A stretch of 64,000 nt of DNA from Yersinia massiliensis CCUG 53443 (lineage in GTDB: Bacteria; Pseudomonadota; Gammaproteobacteria; Enterobacterales; Enterobacteriaceae): contig NZ_HE997644.1 of assembly GCF_000312485.1 (NCBI RefSeq), positions 62,001-126,000 of the forward strand, in the 5' to 3' direction. The stretch's first letter is position 1; every line of letters begins with the position of its first letter. Positions 53,608 through 61,233 of the stretch are shown here, piece after piece. A program made the position numbers and the translations under genes. The notes under the pieces were generated by a model that saw nothing but the letters and a program-made list of their open reading frames with translations, searched no databases and was not told where the DNA came from.

Positions 53608-54860
53608 GCTCCCTGTGTGCCTTGTTTAAGCAGTGGCAACGCCAACAGCATAAAGAACACCATTTCCAAGCTGCCGATCAGTTGGTAGAGGCTGTTTTTG
53701 ACCTGATCGTAGATCTTTTTCTTCTGTAACACGCTGAACAAGGACAGCGCTAATGCGGCAAAGACCCCTTGGCGTTGGCTGGCTAAACCGGCAGATTTAA
53801 TGGTCGAGAAACCCTGAATGGTTTCCAAAATAAAATCACTTTGCTCAGCACCTTTAACCTGCAACTGCTGGGTGTAATAACGGTCGCGATAGATGGCCCA
53901 AATGCTGATCAGGCCCATCAACATCACGCCAATGGCCGACACCATCGCCAGCAACGGGCTCATATAGCACATCACCGACAACGCAATAGCGCCGATGATC
54001 CAGTCGGTGCGTAGGCCGTTATCCAATTCAATTTTTTGTGTTGCTGCCATCTGCCAGTTAGAGAAACGGCTGAAGATGTCGCCAGGCGCGCGTTTGTCGA
54101 AGAAATTGAGCGAATGACTGAGCAAACGGGAGAAACCCGCCACACTCTTGAGCACCACAAAGTGTTTGATATAGCGCTCGGTGATATAGCGTACGCAAAA
54201 CGCTAATGACGTCGACACCACAAAGGCCAACAAGAAATAGAAGTAGGGGAAGTCTTTATCGCCCGCCGACGAAAACACATCATTAATGGCGCTGCTGACC
54301 ATGGTTGGCATAATAAACAGCGTTAGCGAGATTAAGAACGCCAGCGTCATCAACCAGTAAATGCCACGAACACTTGCCGTCTCTTTCAGACTCATGCAGT
54401 CGAGCGCGCTGTGCCGTTTGCTGCGTTCCATCTTTTTGACCGCTTCAGGATCTGCGGGCGTTTCAGCGTCCAGTACCAGTGCATAGCCGCTGATATCCGC
54501 TTTTAAGGCATCCATCGGTAATAGCTGCTGCCCGATAGCAGGATTCATCACGCAAACGTAGTTACCCTGGCGATAAGCCAGCAGCACATAGTGGCTGGCG
54601 CCATAATGCAAGATGGCAGGCAGCGGAATCGCCGACAGCTCTTGGTGCTCAAAAACCACCGGATAAGCGGGGATCGCTAACTCGGAGAGAATAGTGCACA
54701 GCGTCGCCAGTGAAGTGCCATGTTGTGAGGCAGGATAACGCTCCCGCAAGCTTTCCAACGGCGCGTTGATGCCTTGCGTTTGTGCCAGCATCGAAATGCA
54801 GGCCAAGCCGCACTCATTGGTTTCGCTTTGAAAAACTTGGGTTGGGATTATCGTTTCCAT
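53508..54860 (-). CDS. N-terminal part of the C39 peptidase ABC exporter (peptidase and membrane domain, frameshifted)
   Basis: Residues 1-~130 form a C39 bacteriocin-processing peptidase: oxyanion Gln11, Cys17 (QSETNECGLACISML), His90 (GASHYVLL); the third triad position reads Asn106 (VMNPAIG) where Asp is usual. The membrane domain follows (~165-410, starting GIYWLMTLAFLISLTLF). After residue ~416 (KQGTQG) the frame diverges into about 34 unrelated residues, while the expected continuation is in the next frame at 53607. By family, such proteins cut double-glycine leaders and export the peptide. The peptide encoded at 56795-56983 in the same operon is the obvious substrate. Confidence 0.85.
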   Translation of the reverse strand: METIIPTQVFQSETNECGLACISMLAQTQGINAPLESLRERYPASQHGTSLATLCTILSELAIPAYPVVFEHQELSAIPLPAILHYGASHYVLLAYRQGNYVCVMNPAIGQQLLPMDALKADISGYALVLDAETPADPEAVKKMERSKRHSALDCMSLKETASVRGIYWLMTLAFLISLTLFIMPTMVSSAINDVFSSAGDKDFPYFYFLLAFVVSTSLAFCVRYITERYIKHFVVLKSVAGFSRLLSHSLNFFDKRAPGDIFSRFSNWQMAATQKIELDNGLRTDWIIGAIALSVMCYMSPLLAMVSAIGVMLMGLISIWAIYRDRYYTQQLQVKGAEQSDFILETIQGFSTIKSAGLASQRQGVFAALALSLFSVLQKKKIYDQVKNSLYQLIGSLEMVFFMLLALPLLKQGTQGAWASFSLTALCAKFSPRTSPRFSLRSSKKTSYT

Positions 54861-54885
54861 TTTCTACACTTCTTTATGAGTGACA

Positions 54886-55863
54886 TTATTCATTAATAAA
54901 AAACAATGAATGTGAGTGCCATAACAGCCAATCTTGTGGGTGCTGCGTCATTGACGTTTCGATCAATTCAGGTAATTTCTTTTTCACTTCCCGTGCGCTA
55001 ATCGCTGGGTAGATATGAATTTTTATTTCTTTGTCGTAATACAGGTAATAAAAAACCACCTGAGCTGACAGCGCTCTGGCCATGCGGATAATGCCGCTGT
55101 GCAAATTGGCGGGACGGTTAAACAACTGACAGGACATTTTGGCAGTTTCGGCCATCCGGTTATTGACGGTGTAATCCGGCGTAATGTCCGGAAAAACCAT
55201 CATGTTTCGCTTATGGTCAGCCGTTTCCATAATGGCATCCATCAGGTTACCGGCGATTGCGCGGCTATCGGCATGAATAGAGCAATAAGAGATATTCACA
55301 CCACCCATTTGGCGCGCCTGTTCTTCATAGACTTCAGCACTGGCCGAGACCACCACCGTCGCCTGCCCCGGATAAACCCCTGCCCCCACCATGCCAGCAA
55401 GCACATCAGACACCATATGCAGCGGGGCCAAAATGACGGGGGATCCGGCATCATGCAATGCTTTGACGTGGCTATCTAACTGCTGAGTGCAACTCGCTAA
55501 CTGCGCTAAAACCTGCTTGTTTTGCCCATAAGTGGCGGCCAACTCCAAGATTTGACGCCGTTGAGCGGTACGAATGAAATCCCGAGCCGAAGGGCTTTTC
55601 TGTCCGGCTAGCAAACTTTTATGCCCAACTAGCAAACACTGGCTATTCGCGGCGGCCACACGCGCCAGATTTTTCTGCTGCCGCGCCGTTAAGCCGAAAG
55701 CTCGGCGCAAGGCACCGAGCATCAAGAGAAAGCGGTAATCACCGTGACGTAATAACCAGATAGCCAGTTGAGCCTGCCAGCGAGCGAACACTCGCCCACG
55801 AAAAGCCAGCTTATCCAACTGGTTTTTCCAAGCAAAATAGCCCCATACCGCTAGCAGTCTCAT
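54886..55863 (-). CDS. LpxL/HtrB-like acyltransferase (lysophospholipid acyltransferase superfamily)
   Basis: 325 residues. A basic, amphipathic N-terminal region (~1-60) is followed by VILAPLHMVSDVLAGMVGAG, which places a His and Asp (H-x3-D) like the HX4D box of LpxL-type enzymes, then MVFPDITPDY and the SCQLFNRPANLHSGIIRMARAL substrate-side region. LpxL enzymes use acyl-ACP as donor; this operon encodes its own ACP and chain-building enzymes. The acceptor is unknown: the exported peptide or a lipid. Start overlaps the previous stop (TAATG). Homology is distant, so family is probable and not certain. Confidence 0.6.
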   Translation of the reverse strand: MRLLAVWGYFAWKNQLDKLAFRGRVFARWQAQLAIWLLRHGDYRFLLMLGALRRAFGLTARQQKNLARVAAANSQCLLVGHKSLLAGQKSPSARDFIRTAQRRQILELAATYGQNKQVLAQLASCTQQLDSHVKALHDAGSPVILAPLHMVSDVLAGMVGAGVYPGQATVVVSASAEVYEEQARQMGGVNISYCSIHADSRAIAGNLMDAIMETADHKRNMMVFPDITPDYTVNNRMAETAKMSCQLFNRPANLHSGIIRMARALSAQVVFYYLYYDKEIKIHIYPAISAREVKKKLPELIETSMTQHPQDWLLWHSHSLFFINE

Positions 55864-56564
55864 TACTTATCCAGCGCCTTATCGTGCTCAAGTAACGACA
55901 GCAGATGATCAGAGAACGCTGAGAATTCACGGTCCTGCAAAGCAATCCATTTCTTGCCGACGATAAAGGTCGGGGTGGCATCCACTTTGTAATGCGCCGT
56001 CACTGCTTTCATATACGCGAGCAGCTCTTTCACTTCTTCTGATTGGCTAACCTGCTGATATTTCGCAACATCAATGCCGTTGGCTTTTAACCAAGTCTCA
56101 AGCTGGGCCTTATCACTCAGGTCAATGTTTTCTTCGAGCACCGCTTTGTAGGCACTTTGGCGGTGCTGTGATTCAATGCCCATCACCGATAAGGTGGCAA
56201 ACATCGGGGCGAAGCGGCCCAATCCGGAAGTTTTATCACTGCTAATATGCAAGCGAACGAAGCGGCTGCCCTCTGGCATGCGCTTTTCTAAATTGGCGAT
56301 ATTCTCTTCATTGATGGAGCAGTAATGGCAGCCATAGGAGAAAATTTCGATAATCGTTTTGTCGTCTTTAATCGGGCTGTTAGCAACTTCACTGTCGCTA
56401 AGAGAAAACAGAGTTTCTTGTTCATCTTGAGCAAACACAAAGTATTGGTAATAAGCTGTTGTTATCAAAGCAGAAATAATGATAACCACCAGTGTATAGC
56501 CGATAAAGAATCCCTTATTTCTAATTATGCTGTTTTTTATCGACAATTCGTTATTTATAGACAT
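55863..56564 (-). CDS. Membrane-anchored DsbA-like thiol-disulfide oxidoreductase
   Basis: 233 residues from the ATG at 56564; other in-frame ATGs at 56600 and 56624 also lack a good ribosome site, so the start is uncertain. One N-terminal membrane helix (GFFIGYTLVVIIISALI) places the thioredoxin fold in the periplasm. Active site CHYC in FSYGCHYCSINEENI; cis-proline in DATPTFIVG. It could form the disulfides of the four-cysteine peptide encoded just upstream. Ends overlapping the acyltransferase start. Confidence 0.85.
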   Translation of the reverse strand: MSINNELSIKNSIIRNKGFFIGYTLVVIIISALITTAYYQYFVFAQDEQETLFSLSDSEVANSPIKDDKTIIEIFSYGCHYCSINEENIANLEKRMPEGSRFVRLHISSDKTSGLGRFAPMFATLSVMGIESQHRQSAYKAVLEENIDLSDKAQLETWLKANGIDVAKYQQVSQSEEVKELLAYMKAVTAHYKVDATPTFIVGKKWIALQDREFSAFSDHLLSLLEHDKALDK

Positions 56565-56712
56565 AAAGGTGTATTCACTTCCAAGGTTAAATAAAGACAT
56601 AAATGGCGGTGAAATCACATTCATGTCGGTTAAATATTGTATTTATTAACATTAAAATAATGCGAAAATTCTTGAATTTGAAAATCAGTCTCGCACTAAT
56701 GAAAATAAATTA

Positions 56713-56743
56713 GGTAAGCACAGTTAGCTGCCCTGTGCTTACC
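56713..56743 (-). terminator. Hairpin between the peptide gene and the rest of the operon
   Basis: A perfect 11-bp stem GGTAAGCACAG/CTGTGCTTACC with a 9-base loop lies 51 bases after the peptide stop and ~150 bases before the DsbA-like gene. On the minus strand it is followed by TAATTTATTTTC, T-rich but not a pure T run. Probably a leaky terminator or processing site giving more peptide mRNA than downstream mRNA. Confidence 0.6.
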
Positions 56744-56794
56744 CAAGGTATCGTTAAATATCAACACAGATTAACGATAACTTAACGCAATAGC

Positions 56795-56983
56795 TTATTT
56801 GCAGTTAGCAACGTTAGCTGGTGCAGTTGAAGTGCTAGTCACTTTACCGTGTTTATCAGTACAAGTTGTCACTGCTTGGCAAGTTAAAGTGGTGCTACCG
56901 GTCAGCCACTGATAAGTATCTTTACAAGTTACACCAGTACCGCCAACGATTGTATTGGCATCAGCCATGTTCATCTTTTTCAT
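56795..56983 (-). CDS. Double-glycine-leader, four-cysteine microcin-like precursor peptide
   Basis: 62 residues, ATG with AAGGA 7 bases upstream. The first 15 residues (MKKMNMADANTIVGG) look like a double-glycine leader; cutting after Gly15 would release a 47-residue peptide rich in Thr/Ser/Lys with Cys at positions 20, 35, 41 and 61, enough for two disulfides. It heads the operon that encodes a DsbA-like protein, an acyltransferase, a C39 exporter, MacAB/NodT-type export proteins and a fatty-acid module. It may belong to the small enterobacterial DUF4762 group, which I cannot confirm. No immunity protein is recognisable. Function (bacteriocin, toxin or signal) is inferred from context. Confidence 0.75.
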   Translation of the reverse strand: MKKMNMADANTIVGGTGVTCKDTYQWLTGSTTLTCQAVTTCTDKHGKVTSTSTAPANVANCK

Positions 56984-57105
56984 GAAAGAATCCTTAAAGA
57001 AAAAATAAAATTATTTACAGCCTATTATTTAATAGCCCAGTGAGTTGTGTGCTTTTAGTTATAATTTAAATCTTAACAATCAACCTAAAAACACAACAAT
57101 TTTAT

Positions 57106-57134
57106 ACTATACAAGCACAACAAATTACAACCAA
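57106..57134 (-). promoter_or_regulatory. Probable promoter of the peptide operon
   Basis: On the minus strand, TTGGTT (57134-57129) and TATAGT (57111-57106) are 17 bases apart in a very AT-rich stretch. The start would lie near 57099, leaving a ~115-base AT-rich leader. The rest of 56984-57308 holds no gene. Confidence 0.45.
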
Positions 57135-57273
57135 AAATAACATTTATTTATTTTTATAATAACAACAAATAAATGCCGTGAGCGTTCCCTGCCATATTTA
57201 AATGACAGTAAAACATCTCACTTCATGAATATTAAAACAGTATCTTAATTCACTATTTTATATTCATAGTTAT

Positions 57274-57298
57274 CATGCACTCAAATAAAGAGTGCATG
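57274..57298. terminator. Hairpin after the fimbrial operon
   Basis: A perfect 9-bp stem CATGCACTC/GAGTGCATG with loop AAATAAA lies 11 bases beyond the stop of the fimbrial adhesin gene. No T run follows, so termination strength is uncertain. Confidence 0.5.
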
Positions 57299-57308
57299 TA
57301 ATTCTTAT

Positions 57309-58112
57309 TTATAGATATGACATAATCACAACTCCGCTACCACCGAATGTGCCGGTACTTGGTAAACCTATCGTATGAAGCGTTGATTCAATTTGGAATG
57401 AAGTATTCCCTACACCTGCCGTCACCGTGACACCGTTGGATAAGTCTTGCCCTGATGTTTTCAAGGTTGACGTGAGGTTACCGCTTTGCCCTAAGTCGAT
57501 ACTTTTGCCACCGACCAGCGTTAATATCACCGATGTTCTGACGGTACAATTGATGATTAACGGCTCAGTTTTTGTCGATCCATCAATGGCTTGCTGATTC
57601 AAAAGACCATGATTGATGTAAACATCTCCAGTCACTTCACAGGTTTCAGGTGTCGGCGGAACCGCACCACAATATGAGCCTGGAATCACGCGACCACTTA
57701 AGTTACCGTCATTCGCTCCCTGCCAATACATCACACCAAAACAACTCCCCACCGCACGCAATGGATCCGGCGTCACTGTTCCCCAGCTCCCCGACACACC
57801 ATTTTTTTGCACAAAAGCAGCTCTCATATCTTGCGCAGTTGCCCCATTGGGAACTAATACGCGCGTCAATGCATTTGATGGGTTACCACATATTTCAGCA
57901 TTGGCTGCATTTGAGTAATGGCATATTGCGACAGAACAAGATGATGAGGTACAAAGTACGCCCGAAGTTTCTTCGCTCGGCCAAGAGAATGTTCCTTGAT
58001 ATTGTGTTCCAACACGCACTTGTGTCGAAACCCAAGCACTGGCTTGACTATAGAGCGGCAATAAGAACAGCACGCAAGCTATTAGCCAGAAATATCCATG
58101 ATTTAATCGCAT
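57309..58112 (-). CDS. Fimbrial tip adhesin, MrpH-like
   Basis: 267 residues from the ATG at 58112, giving a clean signal peptide (RLNHGYFWLIACVLFLLPLYSQASA); an ATG at 58142 is an alternative. Two-domain tip adhesin: an N-terminal receptor-binding part with paired cysteines (GVLCTSSSCSVAICHY, SCFGVMYWQG, GSYCG) and a C-terminal pilin domain from ~175 (CEVTGDVYINHG ... VVIMSYL). Last gene of the minus-strand fimbrial operon, the position of mrpH. Receptor unknown. Confidence 0.78.
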   Translation of the reverse strand: MRLNHGYFWLIACVLFLLPLYSQASAWVSTQVRVGTQYQGTFSWPSEETSGVLCTSSSCSVAICHYSNAANAEICGNPSNALTRVLVPNGATAQDMRAAFVQKNGVSGSWGTVTPDPLRAVGSCFGVMYWQGANDGNLSGRVIPGSYCGAVPPTPETCEVTGDVYINHGLLNQQAIDGSTKTEPLIINCTVRTSVILTLVGGKSIDLGQSGNLTSTLKTSGQDLSNGVTVTAGVGNTSFQIESTLHTIGLPSTGTFGGSGVVIMSYL

Positions 58113-58229
58113 ATTAGGCTGTTCCATTTGTTTAAGTTCCATTTTTCTTTCAGCACGGGGGCTGTTGATAATAAATTTTAGCGGCAACACATTAATGTTG
58201 ATGTAGCATCAAGCGGGGATAAACGCCGC

Positions 58230-58778
58230 TCAATAATATTGCAAATTAAAGGTCGCCACGGCATTAAACTCACCGCGCTTAATTGTGCGTTGACTAATGG
58301 CATCAGGTTCACCTTGAACATAGGCTTTCAGGCTAATCGTATTACTGTTATTGGTCAGAATCATTTCGTCACTCAACTGATCTAAGGGCAATAAATTCCC
58401 TGCGAGAGTTTCAATACCAATACCCACACCCATATTAGGATCTGACACCGCCAATAACCCCGGTAATTTAGGGTTATTATTGCCGGTAAACTTAATTGTG
58501 ACGATATTCCCCAAGGTGATATCACAATCCACCAGATGAATGTCGAATTGCTTACCTAAAGTACGCTGTCTCGAATAGATTAATTTATCGACCACGGGGT
58601 CAAAACTCATGGTAATAGCTTCATCACCAGGACGAATGGTGCAGGGTTCAGCCACTAATGCGCCATGGAAACGCATATTGTCTGCTCCCCATGTCGGCAT
58701 CGCAAAAAAGAGATTCAGCATCAAAAAGCTAAATAAAATTCGGCTAGGGCGCATCAGCAGATTTAATTTTTTCATCAT
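58230..58778 (-). CDS. Minor fimbrial subunit (MrpG-like)
   Basis: 182 residues with signal peptide (RILFSFLMLNLFFAMPTWGAD). Pilin domain with EPCTIRPGDEAITMSFDPV near the start and the donor-strand-compatible ending ATFNLQYY. A disulfide between EPCTI and VDCDI is expected. It is less similar to the three subunits upstream than they are to each other. Follows the previous subunit after 6 bases. Confidence 0.8.
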   Translation of the reverse strand: MMKKLNLLMRPSRILFSFLMLNLFFAMPTWGADNMRFHGALVAEPCTIRPGDEAITMSFDPVVDKLIYSRQRTLGKQFDIHLVDCDITLGNIVTIKFTGNNNPKLPGLLAVSDPNMGVGIGIETLAGNLLPLDQLSDEMILTNNSNTISLKAYVQGEPDAISQRTIKRGEFNAVATFNLQYY

Positions 58779-58784
58779 GTGATC

Positions 58785-59279
58785 CTATTGATAATCCACG
58801 AGTAGTGTAGCGGTCGCCTCAAAGCTCCCTTCAGCTAAGGTCGCCCCTGGGGCTTGAACCGGCACCGCTTGAAGTACAGGTGGATTACTTTGGTCATAGG
58901 GAATACGCGTATTGAGGGTAAAAGCGCTACCATTCTTCAGTATACGAATACCCAAATTTGGCGTATTCGTTTGGATAGCGGCGGTATCAAAGGTTGTCAC
59001 CGCACCACTCACGATCGTGATGCCCAATTCTGCGCTGCCAACGGGTGAGCTACAGACCGCAGTGTAAGGCACAGCCCGGGTATAATTGATGCCATCAATT
59101 TTATTCACCCCAAGATTTTCCCCAAAAGGAACATCAAGGGTATCCCCCCCACTAATGACACAGGGTGCAGGGGTAATTAATGTCCCCATGAACAACATGT
59201 CATCCGCATAGGTCAGCGTACTGCTCAATGCGAGAAGCATTGCGATAAAACAACTCGATAACCATAATCTGTTTTTCAT
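58785..59279 (-). CDS. Minor fimbrial subunit, tandem paralogue 3
   Basis: 164 residues; signal peptide MKNRLWLSSCFIAMLLALSS then TYADDM. Pilin pattern TPAPCVISGGDTLDVPFGENL ... ATATLLVDYQ. Shares layout and many positions with the two preceding genes (GINYTR / GTEYMQ / GVNYKQ; PVLQAVPV / PVLKAVPV / PVLEAVLV). Start overlaps the previous stop as TAATG. Confidence 0.83.
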   Translation of the reverse strand: MKNRLWLSSCFIAMLLALSSTLTYADDMLFMGTLITPAPCVISGGDTLDVPFGENLGVNKIDGINYTRAVPYTAVCSSPVGSAELGITIVSGAVTTFDTAAIQTNTPNLGIRILKNGSAFTLNTRIPYDQSNPPVLQAVPVQAPGATLAEGSFEATATLLVDYQ

Positions 59280-59767
59280 TACTGATACTCCACAACCATG
59301 GTCGCAGTACCGTAAAACGCCCCAGGACTCAAGGTTGTACCGGTTGCTTTGACAGGCACCGCCTTTAACACGGGGATGGTTGGATAAGAAAAGTTGAATG
59401 TGCTATTGAGTGCTAATGCTTGATCATTGCGTAACAGTTTGATGCCCAATGATGAATTATTGGTACTCAACACATTGTTATCAAAACCCGCACCATTACC
59501 TTTGATCGTCATTTTCAACGCATTATTGACAGCCGCATTACAGTTCAATGTATAAGTCACGGTCTGCATGTACTCTGTGCCATCAACACGAGAAGTCAGA
59601 ACATCATTGCCAAAATTGACAAGGATGGTACCGCTGTTGTTGATGATACAAGGCGGTGAATCATTCAACGTGCCGGAAAACATCATATTATCTGCATAGG
59701 CCAACGTACTGCCCAGCGCCAGTACCATTGCAACGGAACAGCGCAACATCAGTGAGTGAATGTTCAT
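59279..59767 (-). CDS. Minor fimbrial subunit, tandem paralogue 2
   Basis: 162 residues; signal peptide MNIHSLMLRCSVAMVLALGS then AYADNM. Pilin domain DSPPCIINNSGTILVNFGNDV ... GTATMVVEYQ. By eye it is very close to the subunit at 59767-60306 (NALKM-I-GNGA-FD, LGI-L-RN-Q-L-LNSTFNF, TATLVVEYQ). TAATG overlaps at both ends show tight translational coupling. Confidence 0.83.
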   Translation of the reverse strand: MNIHSLMLRCSVAMVLALGSTLAYADNMMFSGTLNDSPPCIINNSGTILVNFGNDVLTSRVDGTEYMQTVTYTLNCNAAVNNALKMTIKGNGAGFDNNVLSTNNSSLGIKLLRNDQALALNSTFNFSYPTIPVLKAVPVKATGTTLSPGAFYGTATMVVEYQ

Positions 59768-60306
59768 TACTGGTACTCCACAACTAAGGTCGCAGTGCCG
59801 GAAAAGTATCCTGTGCTCAAGGTGCTATTGGTTTGTTTAACCAGCACGGCTTCTAATACCGGAAGCGTCGGATAGGTAAAGTTGAATGTGCTGTTCAATG
59901 TTAATGGCTGCCCATTACGTATCAGTTGGATCCCCAACTGTGAATTACTCGTTCTCAACTTGCTGGTATCAAACGTTGCACCATTACCGATGATGCTCAT
60001 TTTCAATGCATTTGAGGCTGCTGAATTACAGTTCAATGTGTAGTTCACCGGCTGTTTGTAATTAACACCGTTAATATTTGACGTCAGAAGGTCATCGCCA
60101 AAATTGACATTAATGGTGTTGTTGCTGTTGATCACACAAGGCGGCGCAGCAAAAATAGTGACCGAAACATTGACCGCAGCAACTTTATTCAGCGCCCAGG
60201 CAGAACTGCTTAGCAATGTCGCCGCCCCGATAAAGGTCATCATGACCATCGGCACCCATCGGTTAGCAACATTACGACTCACAGAGCCACTACAAACAAA
60301 AGTCAT
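59767..60306 (-). CDS. Minor fimbrial subunit, tandem paralogue 1
   Basis: 179 residues from ATG 60306 (AAGGA 7 bases upstream); a longer frame to 60327 lacks a good ribosome site. Signal region ends near SSAWALN. Pilin motif AAPPCVINSNNTINVNFGDDL and C-terminal GTATLVVEYQ. First of the three close tandem copies after the chaperone gene. The family is assembled by the chaperone (60388) and usher (61234). Confidence 0.82.
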   Translation of the reverse strand: MTFVCSGSVSRNVANRWVPMVMMTFIGAATLLSSSAWALNKVAAVNVSVTIFAAPPCVINSNNTINVNFGDDLLTSNINGVNYKQPVNYTLNCNSAASNALKMSIIGNGATFDTSKLRTSNSQLGIQLIRNGQPLTLNSTFNFTYPTLPVLEAVLVKQTNSTLSTGYFSGTATLVVEYQ

Positions 60307-60387
60307 CCCATATTCCTTTTTTATCATTCAGTCTGACATTCGCCTGTCGTCTCATGTACTCGGCGAAAACCGTGCCGAGCAGCACGG

Positions 60388-61134
60388 TTATTTGATGCTT
60401 TCAACCACTGAGCAGGTGCTGCCGGTACAACCAAAGATCAATTTTGGTCGGCCACCAAAGTCATTGACGTAAGTCAGGACAGGTTTACTGCCTAATGCCG
60501 CTGCGCTGACAGACAACATGCTCTGCGATTTTGGTGCGATCATCAGCGGCTCAAAACCGGCTGCCGTTTTGCCATCTTTTTTGTCAGTGGCGTCCACCAG
60601 CGTGACGTAATACGGCGTCGGGTTATTCACCTGATAGCGATCACCTTGACGGGTCAGCTGGAGCTTTTCTTGCCAAGGTGTCGATAAATCGGTTTTCTGC
60701 GGCACGATACTTTCTGGCCGATAAAAAAGTTTGATGCGGGTTTGCAGTGCAATCTGCAATGTATTGGCTTTATCTGAACGTGGCGGGATCTCGCGCAGGT
60801 TAAAGTAGTACAGTGTTTCACGGTCTTGTGCCAATTGGCTTATCGCAGGCAACGTCTGTACTTTTAACTGGCTGAGTGCACCTGGTTCTACACGCTGAAC
60901 AGGGGGAACCACCGTCAGCGGCGTATTAATTTTGTTCCCCTGCTCATCTTCAATCCATCCCTGCGCCAGATAAGGCAACTGCTTATTCTGGTTACTGATG
61001 TTCAGGCTCATGGACTTATCGCCACCGTTGAGGATCACCCGAGTTCTGTCCAGCGCAATCGCCGCGCTTGCCTGCTGGGCCATCAATGCCGTCACCAAAA
61101 TGGCAGTGATACGCAGTTTTTTATTCAATTTCAT
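60388..61134 (-). CDS. Periplasmic fimbrial chaperone (PapD/MrpD-like)
   Basis: 248 residues from ATG 61134, with AAGG close upstream; signal peptide ending near QQASA. Immunoglobulin-like domain 1 with ALDRTRVILNGGDKSMSLNISN and the chaperone signature LYYFNLREIPPRSDKANTLQIALQTRIKLFYRP. Conserved Arg (DRTR) and Lys (RIKLFYRP) anchor subunit C-termini. C-terminal disulfide FGCTGSTC is typical of MrpD/PapD. Delivers subunits to the usher. Confidence 0.92.
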   Translation of the reverse strand: MKLNKKLRITAILVTALMAQQASAAIALDRTRVILNGGDKSMSLNISNQNKQLPYLAQGWIEDEQGNKINTPLTVVPPVQRVEPGALSQLKVQTLPAISQLAQDRETLYYFNLREIPPRSDKANTLQIALQTRIKLFYRPESIVPQKTDLSTPWQEKLQLTRQGDRYQVNNPTPYYVTLVDATDKKDGKTAAGFEPLMIAPKSQSMLSVSAAALGSKPVLTYVNDFGGRPKLIFGCTGSTCSVVESIK

Positions 61135-61233
61135 TACCTTATCCTTCAAATTAATCAAGTCAGAACCCTATGGTGCCTAACGTTTTCTGTTTACTAAACG
61201 GGCTGTTATCCGCAGGTCCATTGCTAAACCTTT

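Noticed and set aside
53508-53628. Programmed ribosomal frameshift in the C39 exporter
   Set aside because: No slippery heptamer or downstream pseudoknot is evident; a one-base loss in GGG is the simpler explanation.
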